A DNA stretch of 64,000 nucleotides from Lewinellaceae bacterium. GTDB lineage: Bacteria; Bacteroidota; Bacteroidia; Chitinophagales; Saprospiraceae. The position numbers and the translations under genes are program-made. The notes under the pieces were generated by a model. It had not been told where the DNA came from and ran no database searches. It saw only the letters and a program-made list of their open reading frames with translations. Within the stretch, counting starts at the first letter, position 1, and every line of letters begins with the position of its first letter. Positions 28,873 through 37,863 of the stretch are shown piece after piece. Location of the stretch: NCBI GenBank assembly GCA_020636375.1, contig JACJXZ010000003.1, positions 434,001 through 498,000 on the forward strand, given 5' to 3'.

Positions 28873-30252
28873 ATGAAAAAATTAATCTTTTGCTGGTTGC
28901 TGTCCGTTGCATTTCTCTCGACGGCCCATGCTCAGTACGGAACGGCCCGCACGGGCTACGAAGGCGATTTCTTCAGCCTGGAAGGCGCGCTGGACCTGTT
29001 CAAGCAATCGCGCACGTTAAGGGATTTTGAAAGGAAGCTCAACACGGAAGAGAACTGGGTCAACAACCTGGACCTGGACTACGACGGCAGGATCGATTAC
29101 ATCCGCGTCGAACACCGGCGGCAGGGGAACTTTCACGCCATTGTACTGCAGGCATTGCTGGACAGGTATGATGTGCAGGACGTGGCCGTGATCGAGATCG
29201 AGGTCATCGGCAGAGGGGAAGCGGTCCTTCAGATCGTGGGAGATGAAGATCTTTACGGGGAGGAAGTCATCGTAGAACCGGCCGAAGGGTATTCCGATAG
29301 CAGAAGCGGATACCATCCGGATTATGGCGGATTTGTCAACGTGTTCTACTGGGAACCGGTGCAGTACATCCTGGGCCGGCAATACGTCGTTTACGTTTCG
29401 CCCTATCGCTGGCATTACTATCCGGTTTGGTGGAGGCCGTGGGTTCCGTGTGCCTGGAGCGTTTTCCGCCCGCGCATCGTCATTTACCATCGGTATTACC
29501 ATATCGTGCACATCCACCGGGTGGTCCGGGTGCACAATTTCTACCGCCCCCACCGGTCGTACAGCTATGTCGTTGTGCAACGCACCAATGAGGTTCGGGT
29601 AAAGCACGGCAAGCCCCCCGTTCACCGCCCGGCGCCCACCGCCCGGCACGACAGCACCCCCGGCGATCACCGAAGCAGAAAAGATTTTGAGGATCGGCAG
29701 GGAACTACTACCCGGCCCGGTACGCCGGGGCGCAGCCCGTCCGTAAGCCGAAAGGCCACGCCTTCTTCTGATCAGAACCGGAGCAGGGCCCCGCAGGTGG
29801 AGCAGCCTTCCCGCAACACGACAACCCGCCCGGAGGCCTCCTCCCGTTCGACGGCGCCCGTGCAAAAGCCTTCGGCAAACAGCCGGAAGGCCACGCCTTC
29901 TTCTGATCAGAACCGGAGCAGGGCCCCGCAGGTGGAGCAGCCTTCCCGCAGCGCGACGACCCGATCGGAGGCTTCCTCCCGTTCGACGGCGCCCGTTCAA
30001 AAACCTTCGGCAAACAGCCGGAAGGCCACGCCTTCTTCCGGGCAAAAAGCGGACAGGAGCACGGTGCCGCAGGTAAAGCAGCCATCGCGCCGCACGACGG
30101 CCCGATCGGGGGTTTCCTCCCGCTCAATGGCGCCCGTTCAAAAGCCTTCGGCAAACAGCAGAAGCGCTGCGTCGGCCTCAAAACCCAAAGCTCCCGGGAA
30201 CACGGCCCCGAAAAACAGTACGCAGGGGAAAAGCCGGACAAAGGGGAATTGA
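28873..30252 (+). CDS. Secreted protein with basic Ser/Pro-rich repeat tail
   Basis: 459 residues from the ATG at 28873; an upstream in-frame ATG at 28837 would bury the signal peptide MKKLIFCWLLSVAFLSTAHA. Residues 20-150 include L-D-Y-D-G-R-I-D-Y-I-R-V-E-H, reminiscent of an EF-hand-like loop. Residues 150-260 are extremely rich in Tyr, Trp, His and Arg (H-Y-Y-P-V-W-W-R-P-W). The rest is a basic, disordered Ser/Pro/Arg tail with three 45-residue tandem repeats. Related Bacteroidota proteins with this Tyr/His/Trp-rich core are uncharacterised. Export is likely; function unknown. Confidence 0.8.
   Translation: MKKLIFCWLLSVAFLSTAHAQYGTARTGYEGDFFSLEGALDLFKQSRTLRDFERKLNTEENWVNNLDLDYDGRIDYIRVEHRRQGNFHAIVLQALLDRYDVQDVAVIEIEVIGRGEAVLQIVGDEDLYGEEVIVEPAEGYSDSRSGYHPDYGGFVNVFYWEPVQYILGRQYVVYVSPYRWHYYPVWWRPWVPCAWSVFRPRIVIYHRYYHIVHIHRVVRVHNFYRPHRSYSYVVVQRTNEVRVKHGKPPVHRPAPTARHDSTPGDHRSRKDFEDRQGTTTRPGTPGRSPSVSRKATPSSDQNRSRAPQVEQPSRNTTTRPEASSRSTAPVQKPSANSRKATPSSDQNRSRAPQVEQPSRSATTRSEASSRSTAPVQKPSANSRKATPSSGQKADRSTVPQVKQPSRRTTARSGVSSRSMAPVQKPSANSRSAASASKPKAPGNTAPKNSTQGKSRTKGN
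29752..30157. repeat. Three 135-bp in-frame tandem repeats
   Basis: Units begin at 29752, 29887 and 30022 (KATPSS repeats), giving exactly 45 codons each. The first two are nearly identical; the third has diverged. Repeat number may vary between strains by recombination without loss of frame. Confidence 0.9.
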
Positions 30253-30683
30253 CCGTACACACGGCCCACAGGAGCCATCCCGGTAGGGAAAGGTAAAGAG
30301 ATAAGCCCTAATTGAAGCCTGAAACCACCGGTTCGTGATCGATCATCAACCACCGATGCCTTCTTTCTAAAATTTGGAATGGCTCCTGTTTTCAATCGAT
30401 TGCATAAATGTGATAAGTCCTTGACCAATCGACGGATTGGCCAGCTTGGATGTGGATATCAAAGAACAGTTCGGGGCTTATCGCATGTCCCCATCCCCAA
30501 AGGTTTACCGTGTTTGTCTGAAAGCTTCCGGTTTCAGAAATCCCGATCCTGCTTATGGTATTTTCCAGTGCCCATTCCGCATCGGCCATATCGCCTCCAG
30601 ATTATTGCTTTTTAGTATGTGTGGCATTTTTTCAGGTCAAAATATGAAATTTTAAAAAGAATGAAATGCCGGAGTCGGACGCC
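30253..30683. other. Non-coding spacer
   Basis: It separates the repeat-tail protein from a gene read toward it. No RNA gene, clear terminator or coding sequence is recognised. Open frames here are short and lack family features. Confidence 0.5.
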
Positions 30684-31145
30684 TCAGCGCAACGGCTCAA
30701 AATGATACTTCCCCATACTCCAAAACTCGTCCAGCGCCATGATCCGGGGTTTGAAGAAAGAAATGAGCTGGGGCCAGTCCTCCCGCCGGAAGATGCTGAC
30801 GGAGGAAAGGGTGGTATAAATCTTGCTCTGCGGCTGCCCGTGCTCGCCGGCGGCCTCCGGTTCCCAGATCCATTGCTCGTCCAGGCAGCTGTGCAGGACG
30901 GGCTTCAACTCTTCGAACTGCTCGTAGAACAGCGCTCTCAGGTCCGGGTCTTTCTGCGCCATGACGATGCCGATGAAGGCCTGCCGGCTGTCGGCATCCA
31001 TCCGGAAGTGCAGTCCCCGGAAGCCCGTTTTGTAGTTGGCCCAGTTGACTTTTTGCCCGTCGCTGCCCGGATGGGGGGCCATGTATTGCCCGAAGGCCGT
31101 CCAGAACGCCTGCCGGGCACGGGAGGCTTGTTCGCGTGTGTACAT
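30684..31145 (-). CDS. DUF4268-domain protein
   Basis: 153 residues. M-Y-T-R-E-Q-A-S-R-A-R-Q-A-F-W-T-A-F-G-Q-Y-M, then V-N-W-A-N-Y-K-T-G and L-H-F-R-M-D-A-D, with E-Q-F-E-E-L-K-P-V-L in the middle and W-P-x-L-I-S-F-F-K-P-R-I toward the end, match the DUF4268 family. This fold is found alone, as here, or fused to nuclease-like proteins. The stand-alone form is common in Bacteroidota; its role is unknown. Cytosolic, monocistronic and intact. Confidence 0.85.
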   Translation of the reverse strand: MYTREQASRARQAFWTAFGQYMAPHPGSDGQKVNWANYKTGFRGLHFRMDADSRQAFIGIVMAQKDPDLRALFYEQFEELKPVLHSCLDEQWIWEPEAAGEHGQPQSKIYTTLSSVSIFRREDWPQLISFFKPRIMALDEFWSMGKYHFEPLR

Positions 31146-31380
31146 GGCGTCGAAGGTAGTGTAAATTCAGGGCAAGCGGGGGAGAGCGGCATTTTTTTCG
31201 CAATCGCTGAACGAAAAATTAATACATTGGCTGGCCGGGACCAGGGCGGCATACCCCCAGGAGGACACCTTGTTTAATGGGGCAGAGCGGCTGAATTATG
31301 ACTCGTTAACAGTGGCCCAACTGTTGCCAGGACCCGGAGTTGAACGCAAGGGCGCGATGCTAAATTGTGCCCCCTTCGGT

Positions 31381-31483
31381 GTTAGGAGGATTTAGGTATT
31401 AGGTTTTAGGCGTTAGGCGGCTGTTGAGTGCCCGGTTAGGCTTGGGTTGCCCCTAAAACCTACAGCCTAAGACCTAAAACCGA
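31381..31483. repeat. TTAGG-rich imperfect inverted repeat
   Basis: GGAGGATTTAGGTATTAGG, then TTTTAGGCGTTAGGC, is answered after about 40 bases by GCCCCTAAAACCTACAG and CCTAAGACCTAAAAC. Repeats of (C/T)TAGG-TTTTAGG type are dispersed in many Bacteroidota genomes. No coding sequence lies between 31146 and 31567. Confidence 0.5.
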
Positions 31484-31567
31484 GCAAGGGGTACAAGCCC
31501 GAACGCAAAAGAATGCTATCGGATGATTTTGAGCCAAAGATCATTAAAGATTGAAAAATACCGCAAA

Positions 31568-34500
31568 ATGAAACTGAAGACATTAATGATACTTTTAATC
31601 TTCGCCTCGTTGAATTCCTGCAAGGAAAAAGAGAGGGGCCAACCGGTTTATGTGGCAGGGCAATGGGAAAACCCGGAATGGGAGAACCCGGAAATCTTTC
31701 AAAGAAACAGAGAATACCCCACAGCCTCCTTTTACCGGTACCCCGACGCGCAGTCCGCCCTGGATAACGATAGCTGGCAAAACTCGCCCTACTACCTGTC
31801 TTTAAACGGCACCTGGAATTTCTATTACGCCGACAGCGTACAGGCACGCCCGGCAGATTTCTATACGGATGATTTTGACATCGGCGGGTGGGACACCATA
31901 ACCGTGCCGTCGAATTGGGAGCTCCGGGGGTTTGGCATTCCGTTCTATACAAATAAAAAGTATATGTTTCCCGCCAACCCGCCGTATATCCCTCACGACT
32001 TCAACAATGTTGGAAGTTACAAACGGGATTTTCAAATCCCTCCGGACTGGGAGGGCAAGGAGGTATACCTGCACTTTGCCGGCGTGAGCGGCGCCATGTA
32101 TGTCTGGATGAACGGGCAATTTGCTGGCTACAACGAAGGCAGCAAAACGCCGGCAGAGTTTAAGGTGACCGAAATGGCGAAGCCGGGGAAGAACACCGTT
32201 GCCGTTCAGGTCCTGCGCTGGTCCGACGCCAGCTATATGGAAGACCAGGACTTCTGGAGGCTGTCCGGCATCGAAAGGGATGTTTATGCCTATGCCACGA
32301 ATAAGGTTACGCTGCGCGATTTCAGGGTGATCTCAAATCTGGAGAACAACTACCGGGATGGCGTATTCCGTGTTGAACTCCAGGTCGACAACAACACCGG
32401 ACAAACGGTGGAGAAAACCGTGGAGGTAAAATTGCTCGACGGCGGCCGCGAAGCCTACGCTGAAGCCAGGCCGATGAAACTGAATCCCGGCGGGAATACC
32501 GTGCCGTTCAACACAACCATTCCTGATGTCCGATCCTGGAATGCGGAAAACCCGGAGCTGTACCGGCTTTTGATCACCTTCAACGGAGAATCAACCGCCA
32601 TCGACGTCGGCTTCAGGAACATTAAAATTGAGAACAGCCAGCTACTGGTCAACGGGAAGCCGGTTTTATTCAAAGGGGTGAACATGCACGACCACAGCGA
32701 TACCGAAGGGCATGTGCCCTCGGAGGCATTGACCCGAAAGGACCTCATGCTGATGAAACAGAATAACATCAACGCCATCCGGTGCAGCCACTACCCCAAG
32801 GATCCTCATTTCTACAGGCTTTGCGATAAATACGGCTTTTATGTTATCGACGAGGCGAATATCGAGACGCATGGCATGGGCGCGGCCAACCAGGGGCTGG
32901 ACGAAGATCCGGAGAAAAAAGACAAGCACCCGGCCTACCTCCCCCAGTGGAAAGCGGCACACCTGGACAGGACCATCAGGATGTTTGAGCGCGACAAGAA
33001 CTATCCGTCCATCATCACCTGGTCTTTGGGCAATGAGGCGGGAAATGGACAGAACTTCTTCGCCACTTATGATTGGCTGAAAGCAAACGATGCCACAAGG
33101 CCCGTGCAGTACGAAGACGCCACGCGTTATGAGAACACCGACATCCAGGCCCCCATGTACTGGACTATCCAGCAAATGAACAATTACGCGGAGCAGCAAA
33201 ATACCCGCCCTTTGATACTGTGCGAATACGCGCATGCCATGGGCAACAGCCTGGGCAACCTTCAGGATTACTGGGATGTCATCGAGGCTTATCCCAATAT
33301 GCAGGGGGGGTATATCTGGGATTGGGTGGACCAGGGCATCCGGGCGCAAAATGAAGCCGGCGAAACCTACTGGGCCTATGGCGGCGACCTCGGCGGAGGC
33401 CATTTGCAAAATGACACCAATTTTTGTATAAACGGAATTGTCTACCCGGACCGGACGGCACACCCGGCCCTGTATGAGGCCAAAAAGGTGTATCAGTATG
33501 TGAAGTTCAAATGGGTCGGTGGAGGAAGCGATGAGGTCGAAATTAAAAACCTGTATGATTTCACGGACTTAAATGTGCTTCGTTTTTCCTGGGCGCTCTT
33601 AAAAGACGGCATTGAAAAAGCCTCGGGCGAATTACCGACAATCAACCTGGAACCCTATGCGTCCAAAAAAATCGCCATCGCCCTGCCTCCTTTGGATGAT
33701 GCCAAAAGCGACTACCACCTCAATATTTACGCACGATATGAGGGGACGAGCGAGTTAATCCCGCAAGGCCATCTTGTGGCGTACGAGCAATTCATGCTGC
33801 AGGAAGGCAGCTTTCTGCCTGCACCTGCAGATACAGAGGAGGAGATACGCACGGAGCGAACGGGTTCGGCCCTTCGGGTTGCCGGCGCTGATTTCAAAAT
33901 CGAATTCGACGTGGAGACGGGCGAGTTGAAGTCCATCGACTACGGCCATGGCAACCTGATCCGCAAAGGCATCACCCCCAATTTCTGGCGTCCCCCCACG
34001 GATAATGACTTCGGGTTTATGATGCCAGAGAAATTGGGTGCCTGGAAGGAAGCGGGCAAGACAGCAGCGTTAATTTCCTTTGAGGAATCCGGAAAGGGCA
34101 ACACCGTTTCGATACGGGCAAAATATAATTTGCCGGCCGTTGGGGATGCCAGGGTGGAAATGAAATACGACATCCATGCAGACGGCTCGGTCGGCGTCAG
34201 CATCCAGCTTGCTGACGTGGGCCCGGAACTGCCGATGTTGCCACGGTTCGGGACCAACTTTATCATCGACGAATCCTACGATCAGGTAGAATGGCTGGGC
34301 AGAGGCCCCCATGAAAATTACCAGGACCGGAAAACGGCTGCCCTGGTGGGCCGGTATCAGGCGCCGGTATCCGATCTGTACGTCCCCTACATTCGCCCCC
34401 AGGAGAACGGATACCGGACGGAGATCCGGTGGGTGGCCTTTCGCAACAGCAACGGCAAAGGGCTGAAAATTACGGCGGCCAATCACTTTTGCTTCAGCGC

Positions 34501-34714
34501 CCATCATCAATACAATGATGATTTTGACCCCGGCGAGCGCAAAAAGCAGCGGCATACTACCGACATTTCAAAGAGGGACTTTGTAAATATCAATATCGAT
34601 AAGGTACAGATGGGCGTTGGCGGAGACAATAGCTGGGGGAGCATGCCCCACAAGGAGTATTGCATTCCGCCGGGAGACATGGCCTTCAAATACACCATTG
34701 CACCGATAAAATGA
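31568..34714 (+). CDS. lacZ: Glycoside hydrolase family 2 beta-galactosidase, lipoprotein
   Basis: 1048 residues from ATG 31568. The lipobox signal peptide M-K-L-K-T-L-M-I-L-L-I-F-A-S-L-N-S-C starts there; an upstream ATG at 31523 would hide it. The order is GH2 sugar-binding domain, Ig-like domain, TIM barrel and Bgal_small_N C-terminal domain, as in LacZ. The barrel shows G-V-N-M-H-D-H, acid/base E490 in S-L-G-N-E-A-G and nucleophile E553 in I-L-C-E-Y-A-H-A-M-G-N-S. It hydrolyses terminal beta-galactosides (EC 3.2.1.23), probably at the outer membrane or in the periplasm. There are no SusC/SusD genes nearby, so this is not a typical polysaccharide-utilisation locus. Confidence 0.93.
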   Translation: MKLKTLMILLIFASLNSCKEKERGQPVYVAGQWENPEWENPEIFQRNREYPTASFYRYPDAQSALDNDSWQNSPYYLSLNGTWNFYYADSVQARPADFYTDDFDIGGWDTITVPSNWELRGFGIPFYTNKKYMFPANPPYIPHDFNNVGSYKRDFQIPPDWEGKEVYLHFAGVSGAMYVWMNGQFAGYNEGSKTPAEFKVTEMAKPGKNTVAVQVLRWSDASYMEDQDFWRLSGIERDVYAYATNKVTLRDFRVISNLENNYRDGVFRVELQVDNNTGQTVEKTVEVKLLDGGREAYAEARPMKLNPGGNTVPFNTTIPDVRSWNAENPELYRLLITFNGESTAIDVGFRNIKIENSQLLVNGKPVLFKGVNMHDHSDTEGHVPSEALTRKDLMLMKQNNINAIRCSHYPKDPHFYRLCDKYGFYVIDEANIETHGMGAANQGLDEDPEKKDKHPAYLPQWKAAHLDRTIRMFERDKNYPSIITWSLGNEAGNGQNFFATYDWLKANDATRPVQYEDATRYENTDIQAPMYWTIQQMNNYAEQQNTRPLILCEYAHAMGNSLGNLQDYWDVIEAYPNMQGGYIWDWVDQGIRAQNEAGETYWAYGGDLGGGHLQNDTNFCINGIVYPDRTAHPALYEAKKVYQYVKFKWVGGGSDEVEIKNLYDFTDLNVLRFSWALLKDGIEKASGELPTINLEPYASKKIAIALPPLDDAKSDYHLNIYARYEGTSELIPQGHLVAYEQFMLQEGSFLPAPADTEEEIRTERTGSALRVAGADFKIEFDVETGELKSIDYGHGNLIRKGITPNFWRPPTDNDFGFMMPEKLGAWKEAGKTAALISFEESGKGNTVSIRAKYNLPAVGDARVEMKYDIHADGSVGVSIQLADVGPELPMLPRFGTNFIIDESYDQVEWLGRGPHENYQDRKTAALVGRYQAPVSDLYVPYIRPQENGYRTEIRWVAFRNSNGKGLKITAANHFCFSAHHQYNDDFDPGERKKQRHTTDISKRDFVNINIDKVQMGVGGDNSWGSMPHKEYCIPPGDMAFKYTIAPIK

Positions 34715-34782
34715 ATTGGGTCGCTCTTTTTGTGCTTATGGGCATAGCTTCCATACGCGTTTTGCCTCCCGGCATGCAAGGC

Positions 34783-36855
34783 CTAATTACCGCTCCAAAC
34801 CACCTTCCTCGTCAGCACGGCATCCTCCGTGCGCAGGCGCAGCAGGTAGGCGCCGGGGGCAAGGAGCCGGGCGTCCCAGGTCCGTTCGTGGCTGCCGCCA
34901 TCCAGCCGGGCGTCCTCCAGCCGCTGCAAGCATTGGCCCTGCAGGTTGAACAGTTCCAGGGTGGCCTGCCCGGCCTGCGGCAGGTAAAAGCGGATAGTAG
35001 CCTCGCCCCGGAAGGGGTTCGGGAAAATTCCCAGGCGGCAGGCACCTGCAATTTCCTCGCCGGGAGCGCCGGGCGGCGGAGCAGCCCTTCCGCCCGTGGA
35101 ACACTGGGCGATACCGGCAGAGATGGCATCGATGAGGCTCTGTATCCCGGCAATGATGTGATCGGCCGCCGCCGCCGGGATGCTGCCTCCCCGGTGGTAT
35201 TGTACATAGCTGATGGTGCTGTTCAGGTAATTGATGGCTATAGCGGCGCTGGCCCCACTACAGAATTTGGCGGACGCCAGGGCCAGCCTTCGGGTCAGGG
35301 CCCGTTCGATGGCGGCAGGCAGGCCCAGGTTCTCGATGTAGGCCGTCAACACTGCTGTTCTCAGGTCAAAGTATGCCATTGGAATACAGTAGCCATTGGG
35401 GTCTGATACCGTAATGGTTGCTGCACATGTTGAAAGATTGCCGCTGCCGTCAGCAACTGTGAGATACGCCGTGATAGTACCCAGGTCCGCACAGGTAAAG
35501 CTGCCCGGATTTACCGATTGTGGGATCACCGTCCCACAGTTATCCGAGGAACCTGCGGCATCAAACACGTCGGTGGGAGCGACGCTGGCTGTGCCGGCGG
35601 CGCTGAGCTGCACTGTGGCGGGCCGGCAGGCGATGTCAGGTGCCGTTTTGTCTTCTGCGTTGATCGTTCCTTCGCAATCTTCCCAGTCGAAGTTCGGGGT
35701 GGCAGGATAACAGCTACCGGGATAAGTAGCCGTCCAGTTGGTAATGGTTACCGAGCCGCCGTTCGGAGAGGCGTTGTTGAAATTCACCCAGCTCAGCAGC
35801 AGGGCCTGGCCGGTATTTATCGGCAGGTTTACCGTGCCTTCGGTTGGCCCCGGGGTGGTGCCGTCGGACGCGATGAGGGTAAAAACTTGCTGCACCGCGC
35901 CGGAAACCGGGTCCAGGGTATATCCCTGTAGTTGGTAGGCCGAACCGCCGGCGAAGTCGATTGCCGCGAAGTCAAAGTCGAAGGAAAGATCGACGGCACA
36001 GCCCGGGGCAGAGCCGGCAAAGCCGGGAATGACGAGCAGGGCGGAAGCGCTTTCGACTCCCTGGCCAGTGCCGGCCTGTGTGCCCAACTGCAGGGAGGCA
36101 GGCGTGAAGTCGATAAAGCCCCGCGTCGTGGTTCTGGTTGTCCAACCGGACTGTGCGTAAGGCCCCGTGAAGCCGACAGCGACTGTGCCTGCGCCTGCGC
36201 CTTGCGGCAGGCCGGCATAGGCTACTTCGTAGGTAAAGGGACCCCGGCCGTCCAGGATATTGCCGTTGCTTGGGTCGTCGTCGTCGATAGTCACGTGGAA
36301 GTCAGCCTCATCGGCACATCCAAAATCGCCTTCCAGGACCATATTGGAAGTGATGAAGCGCTGGCAGCCTTCATCCAGCGTCGCGTTGATTTCGAGGTTG
36401 CACTGCAGGTTGGTGGCAGGCGGGGCATCCTGATTTACAATCACGAAGAAATCTTCCTGCCGCAGGTTGCCGGCGGCATCTTCCGCTTCAATCAGGATTT
36501 GGTAGGTGCCGGGCGGAAAAAGACAGGCTAAAGCCCTGTCGCTTTCGGGAAGGGCGATTATGGCGCCGCTGCCGGTAGCAGAAAAGATGGATACCGAAAA
36601 TTCGGAGCCGGGAATGACGACGCCGGAGGTATTTGGAAAATGGTCTCCGTCGCAGTTGTCGGTTACCGATATTTCAAAAAGCACGATCGTAGTGCCGCCT
36701 ATATCGCAGGGGTCAAGCGTCACGACGATATCCTGAGAAGGAAAGACGATGATTGGGGCCATCATATCGTTCGCGCATTGCGCGAGGGCATGCTGTGTGC
36801 CTCCTAAGCCAAAGTTGAAAAGCAAGGAAAGAAGGATGATGTTTAAGTTTTTCAT
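34783..36855 (-). CDS. T9SS-secreted HYR-domain protein
   Basis: 690 residues from the ATG at 36855, which opens the signal peptide M-K-N-L-N-I-I-L-L-S-L-L-F. An ATG seven codons upstream is possible but less likely. An N-terminal HYR/PKD-like segment (V-T-D-N-C-D-G) is followed by a jelly-roll-like region (about 190-380) and a second HYR-like domain (A-P-D-I-A-C-R-P, then S-S-D-N-C). A helical Ala-rich stretch (about 505-590) precedes a T9SS type A sorting domain beginning L-G-I-F-P-N-P-F-R-G. It is predicted to be exported and surface-anchored. It is convergent with the beta-galactosidase and intact. Its role is unknown. Confidence 0.87.
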   Translation of the reverse strand: MKNLNIILLSLLFNFGLGGTQHALAQCANDMMAPIIVFPSQDIVVTLDPCDIGGTTIVLFEISVTDNCDGDHFPNTSGVVIPGSEFSVSIFSATGSGAIIALPESDRALACLFPPGTYQILIEAEDAAGNLRQEDFFVIVNQDAPPATNLQCNLEINATLDEGCQRFITSNMVLEGDFGCADEADFHVTIDDDDPSNGNILDGRGPFTYEVAYAGLPQGAGAGTVAVGFTGPYAQSGWTTRTTTRGFIDFTPASLQLGTQAGTGQGVESASALLVIPGFAGSAPGCAVDLSFDFDFAAIDFAGGSAYQLQGYTLDPVSGAVQQVFTLIASDGTTPGPTEGTVNLPINTGQALLLSWVNFNNASPNGGSVTITNWTATYPGSCYPATPNFDWEDCEGTINAEDKTAPDIACRPATVQLSAAGTASVAPTDVFDAAGSSDNCGTVIPQSVNPGSFTCADLGTITAYLTVADGSGNLSTCAATITVSDPNGYCIPMAYFDLRTAVLTAYIENLGLPAAIERALTRRLALASAKFCSGASAAIAINYLNSTISYVQYHRGGSIPAAAADHIIAGIQSLIDAISAGIAQCSTGGRAAPPPGAPGEEIAGACRLGIFPNPFRGEATIRFYLPQAGQATLELFNLQGQCLQRLEDARLDGGSHERTWDARLLAPGAYLLRLRTEDAVLTRKVVWSGN

Positions 36856-37338
36856 GGTTAGGTTTTTAAAAACCACAGTTACTAAGCCAGCGGGAGGACA
36901 AGGACAATCACATTTGTGCCTATCGAGGATTTTGGGAGGGGGGAACAGGGCGGCCCACCGTGCCCCGGCCTTGCCGGCCGGGTCAGGAAGCAGTCCGCTG
37001 CATCAATGAGCCTTCGGCTGCGGGTAACAACAACCGTTGCGATCCGGAGAATCCACGTCAAGTAGCGCCAATTCCTCTTGTGCGGCAATGACGGATGTCA
37101 TCGGGAAATAAAATATAAGTTTTTTTTGAAAAATTATTGTCGCCGCCACCCCTAACTGGCACCTCTGCTGAGGGCAGTGGGCCACTCTCCGGACAGGAGG
37201 CCGCTCAGCCTTCCGGAAAGCCTCTTCTTTAAAATATAGATTTTAAATTTAGGATTTCAGTAAAAAAACAATTATCTTATTACCTTATTTCGCAAATAAA
37301 ATGCTGTTGCTTACAAAAGCTCTAAATCAGTAAAGCCA
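36856..37338. other. Divergent spacer between the T9SS protein and the CBS gene
   Basis: About 480 bases with a GC-rich left part and a very AT-rich right part (37105-37330). There is a GC-rich inverted stretch around 37160-37220. Promoters for both flanking genes must lie here, but no clean TAnnTTTG was identified. Confidence 0.45.
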
Positions 37339-37809
37339 ATGAAGAATTATCAGAACAAACCGGTAGAAAAAGAATCTCCAAAACAGGAGTTCAAGCGGGC
37401 GCCTGTAGGTGATTACATGGTAAGGGCAAAAAACCTGATCACCTTTCACCCGGATACGGATATCATGGAGGTCGTGGAAATCCTGCTCAAAAATGATATT
37501 ACGGGGGCCCCGGTGCTCAATGACAAAAAGGAGCTGGTCGGCCTGATCGACGATAAGGATTGCCTCAAGGTCCTGTTCGGCAGTACCTATCACGACCGGC
37601 CCGTCATAAAGCGCACCGCTTCTCACTTCATGTCCAATGTCATGAAAACCCTTAATGTACATGCCGATATTTACGACGTGGCCGACATTTTTCTGAGTAC
37701 CCCCTATAAGCGGTTGCTGATCGTTGATGACGACGGAAAACTGGTGGGCCAGATCAGCCGACAGGATATCCTCAGGGCCATCAACGAGCTACATACGCAC
37801 TCCCGGTAG
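37339..37809 (+). CDS. CBS-domain pair protein
   Basis: 156 residues. Two CBS modules: about 25-82 (V-G-D-Y-M-V, then D-I-T-G-A-P-V-L-N-D, then G-L-I-D-D-K-D) and about 93-152 (H-F-M-S-N-V, then K-R-L-L-I-V-D-D-D-G-K-L-V-G-Q-I-S-R-Q-D). A CBS pair binds adenosyl ligands such as AMP or ATP and usually regulates a partner protein. No other domain is attached. It is convergent with mfd, which ends 55 bases downstream. Confidence 0.9.
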   Translation: MKNYQNKPVEKESPKQEFKRAPVGDYMVRAKNLITFHPDTDIMEVVEILLKNDITGAPVLNDKKELVGLIDDKDCLKVLFGSTYHDRPVIKRTASHFMSNVMKTLNVHADIYDVADIFLSTPYKRLLIVDDDGKLVGQISRQDILRAINELHTHSR

Positions 37810-37863
37810 CATTGCGAGGTCTTTTCGTGCGGCACAAGGTGGGCGGTGATGAGGCGGGTTGCT

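Noticed and set aside
29017..30045. Minus-strand frame of 342 codons opposite the repeat-tail protein
   Set aside because: It mirrors the three 135-bp repeats and lacks any start context or domain; the plus-strand protein has a signal peptide.
31568..36855. Polysaccharide-utilisation locus around the GH2 enzyme
   Set aside because: No SusC/SusD pair, no second glycoside hydrolase and no sulfatase nearby; the neighbours are a HYR/T9SS protein and DUF4268.
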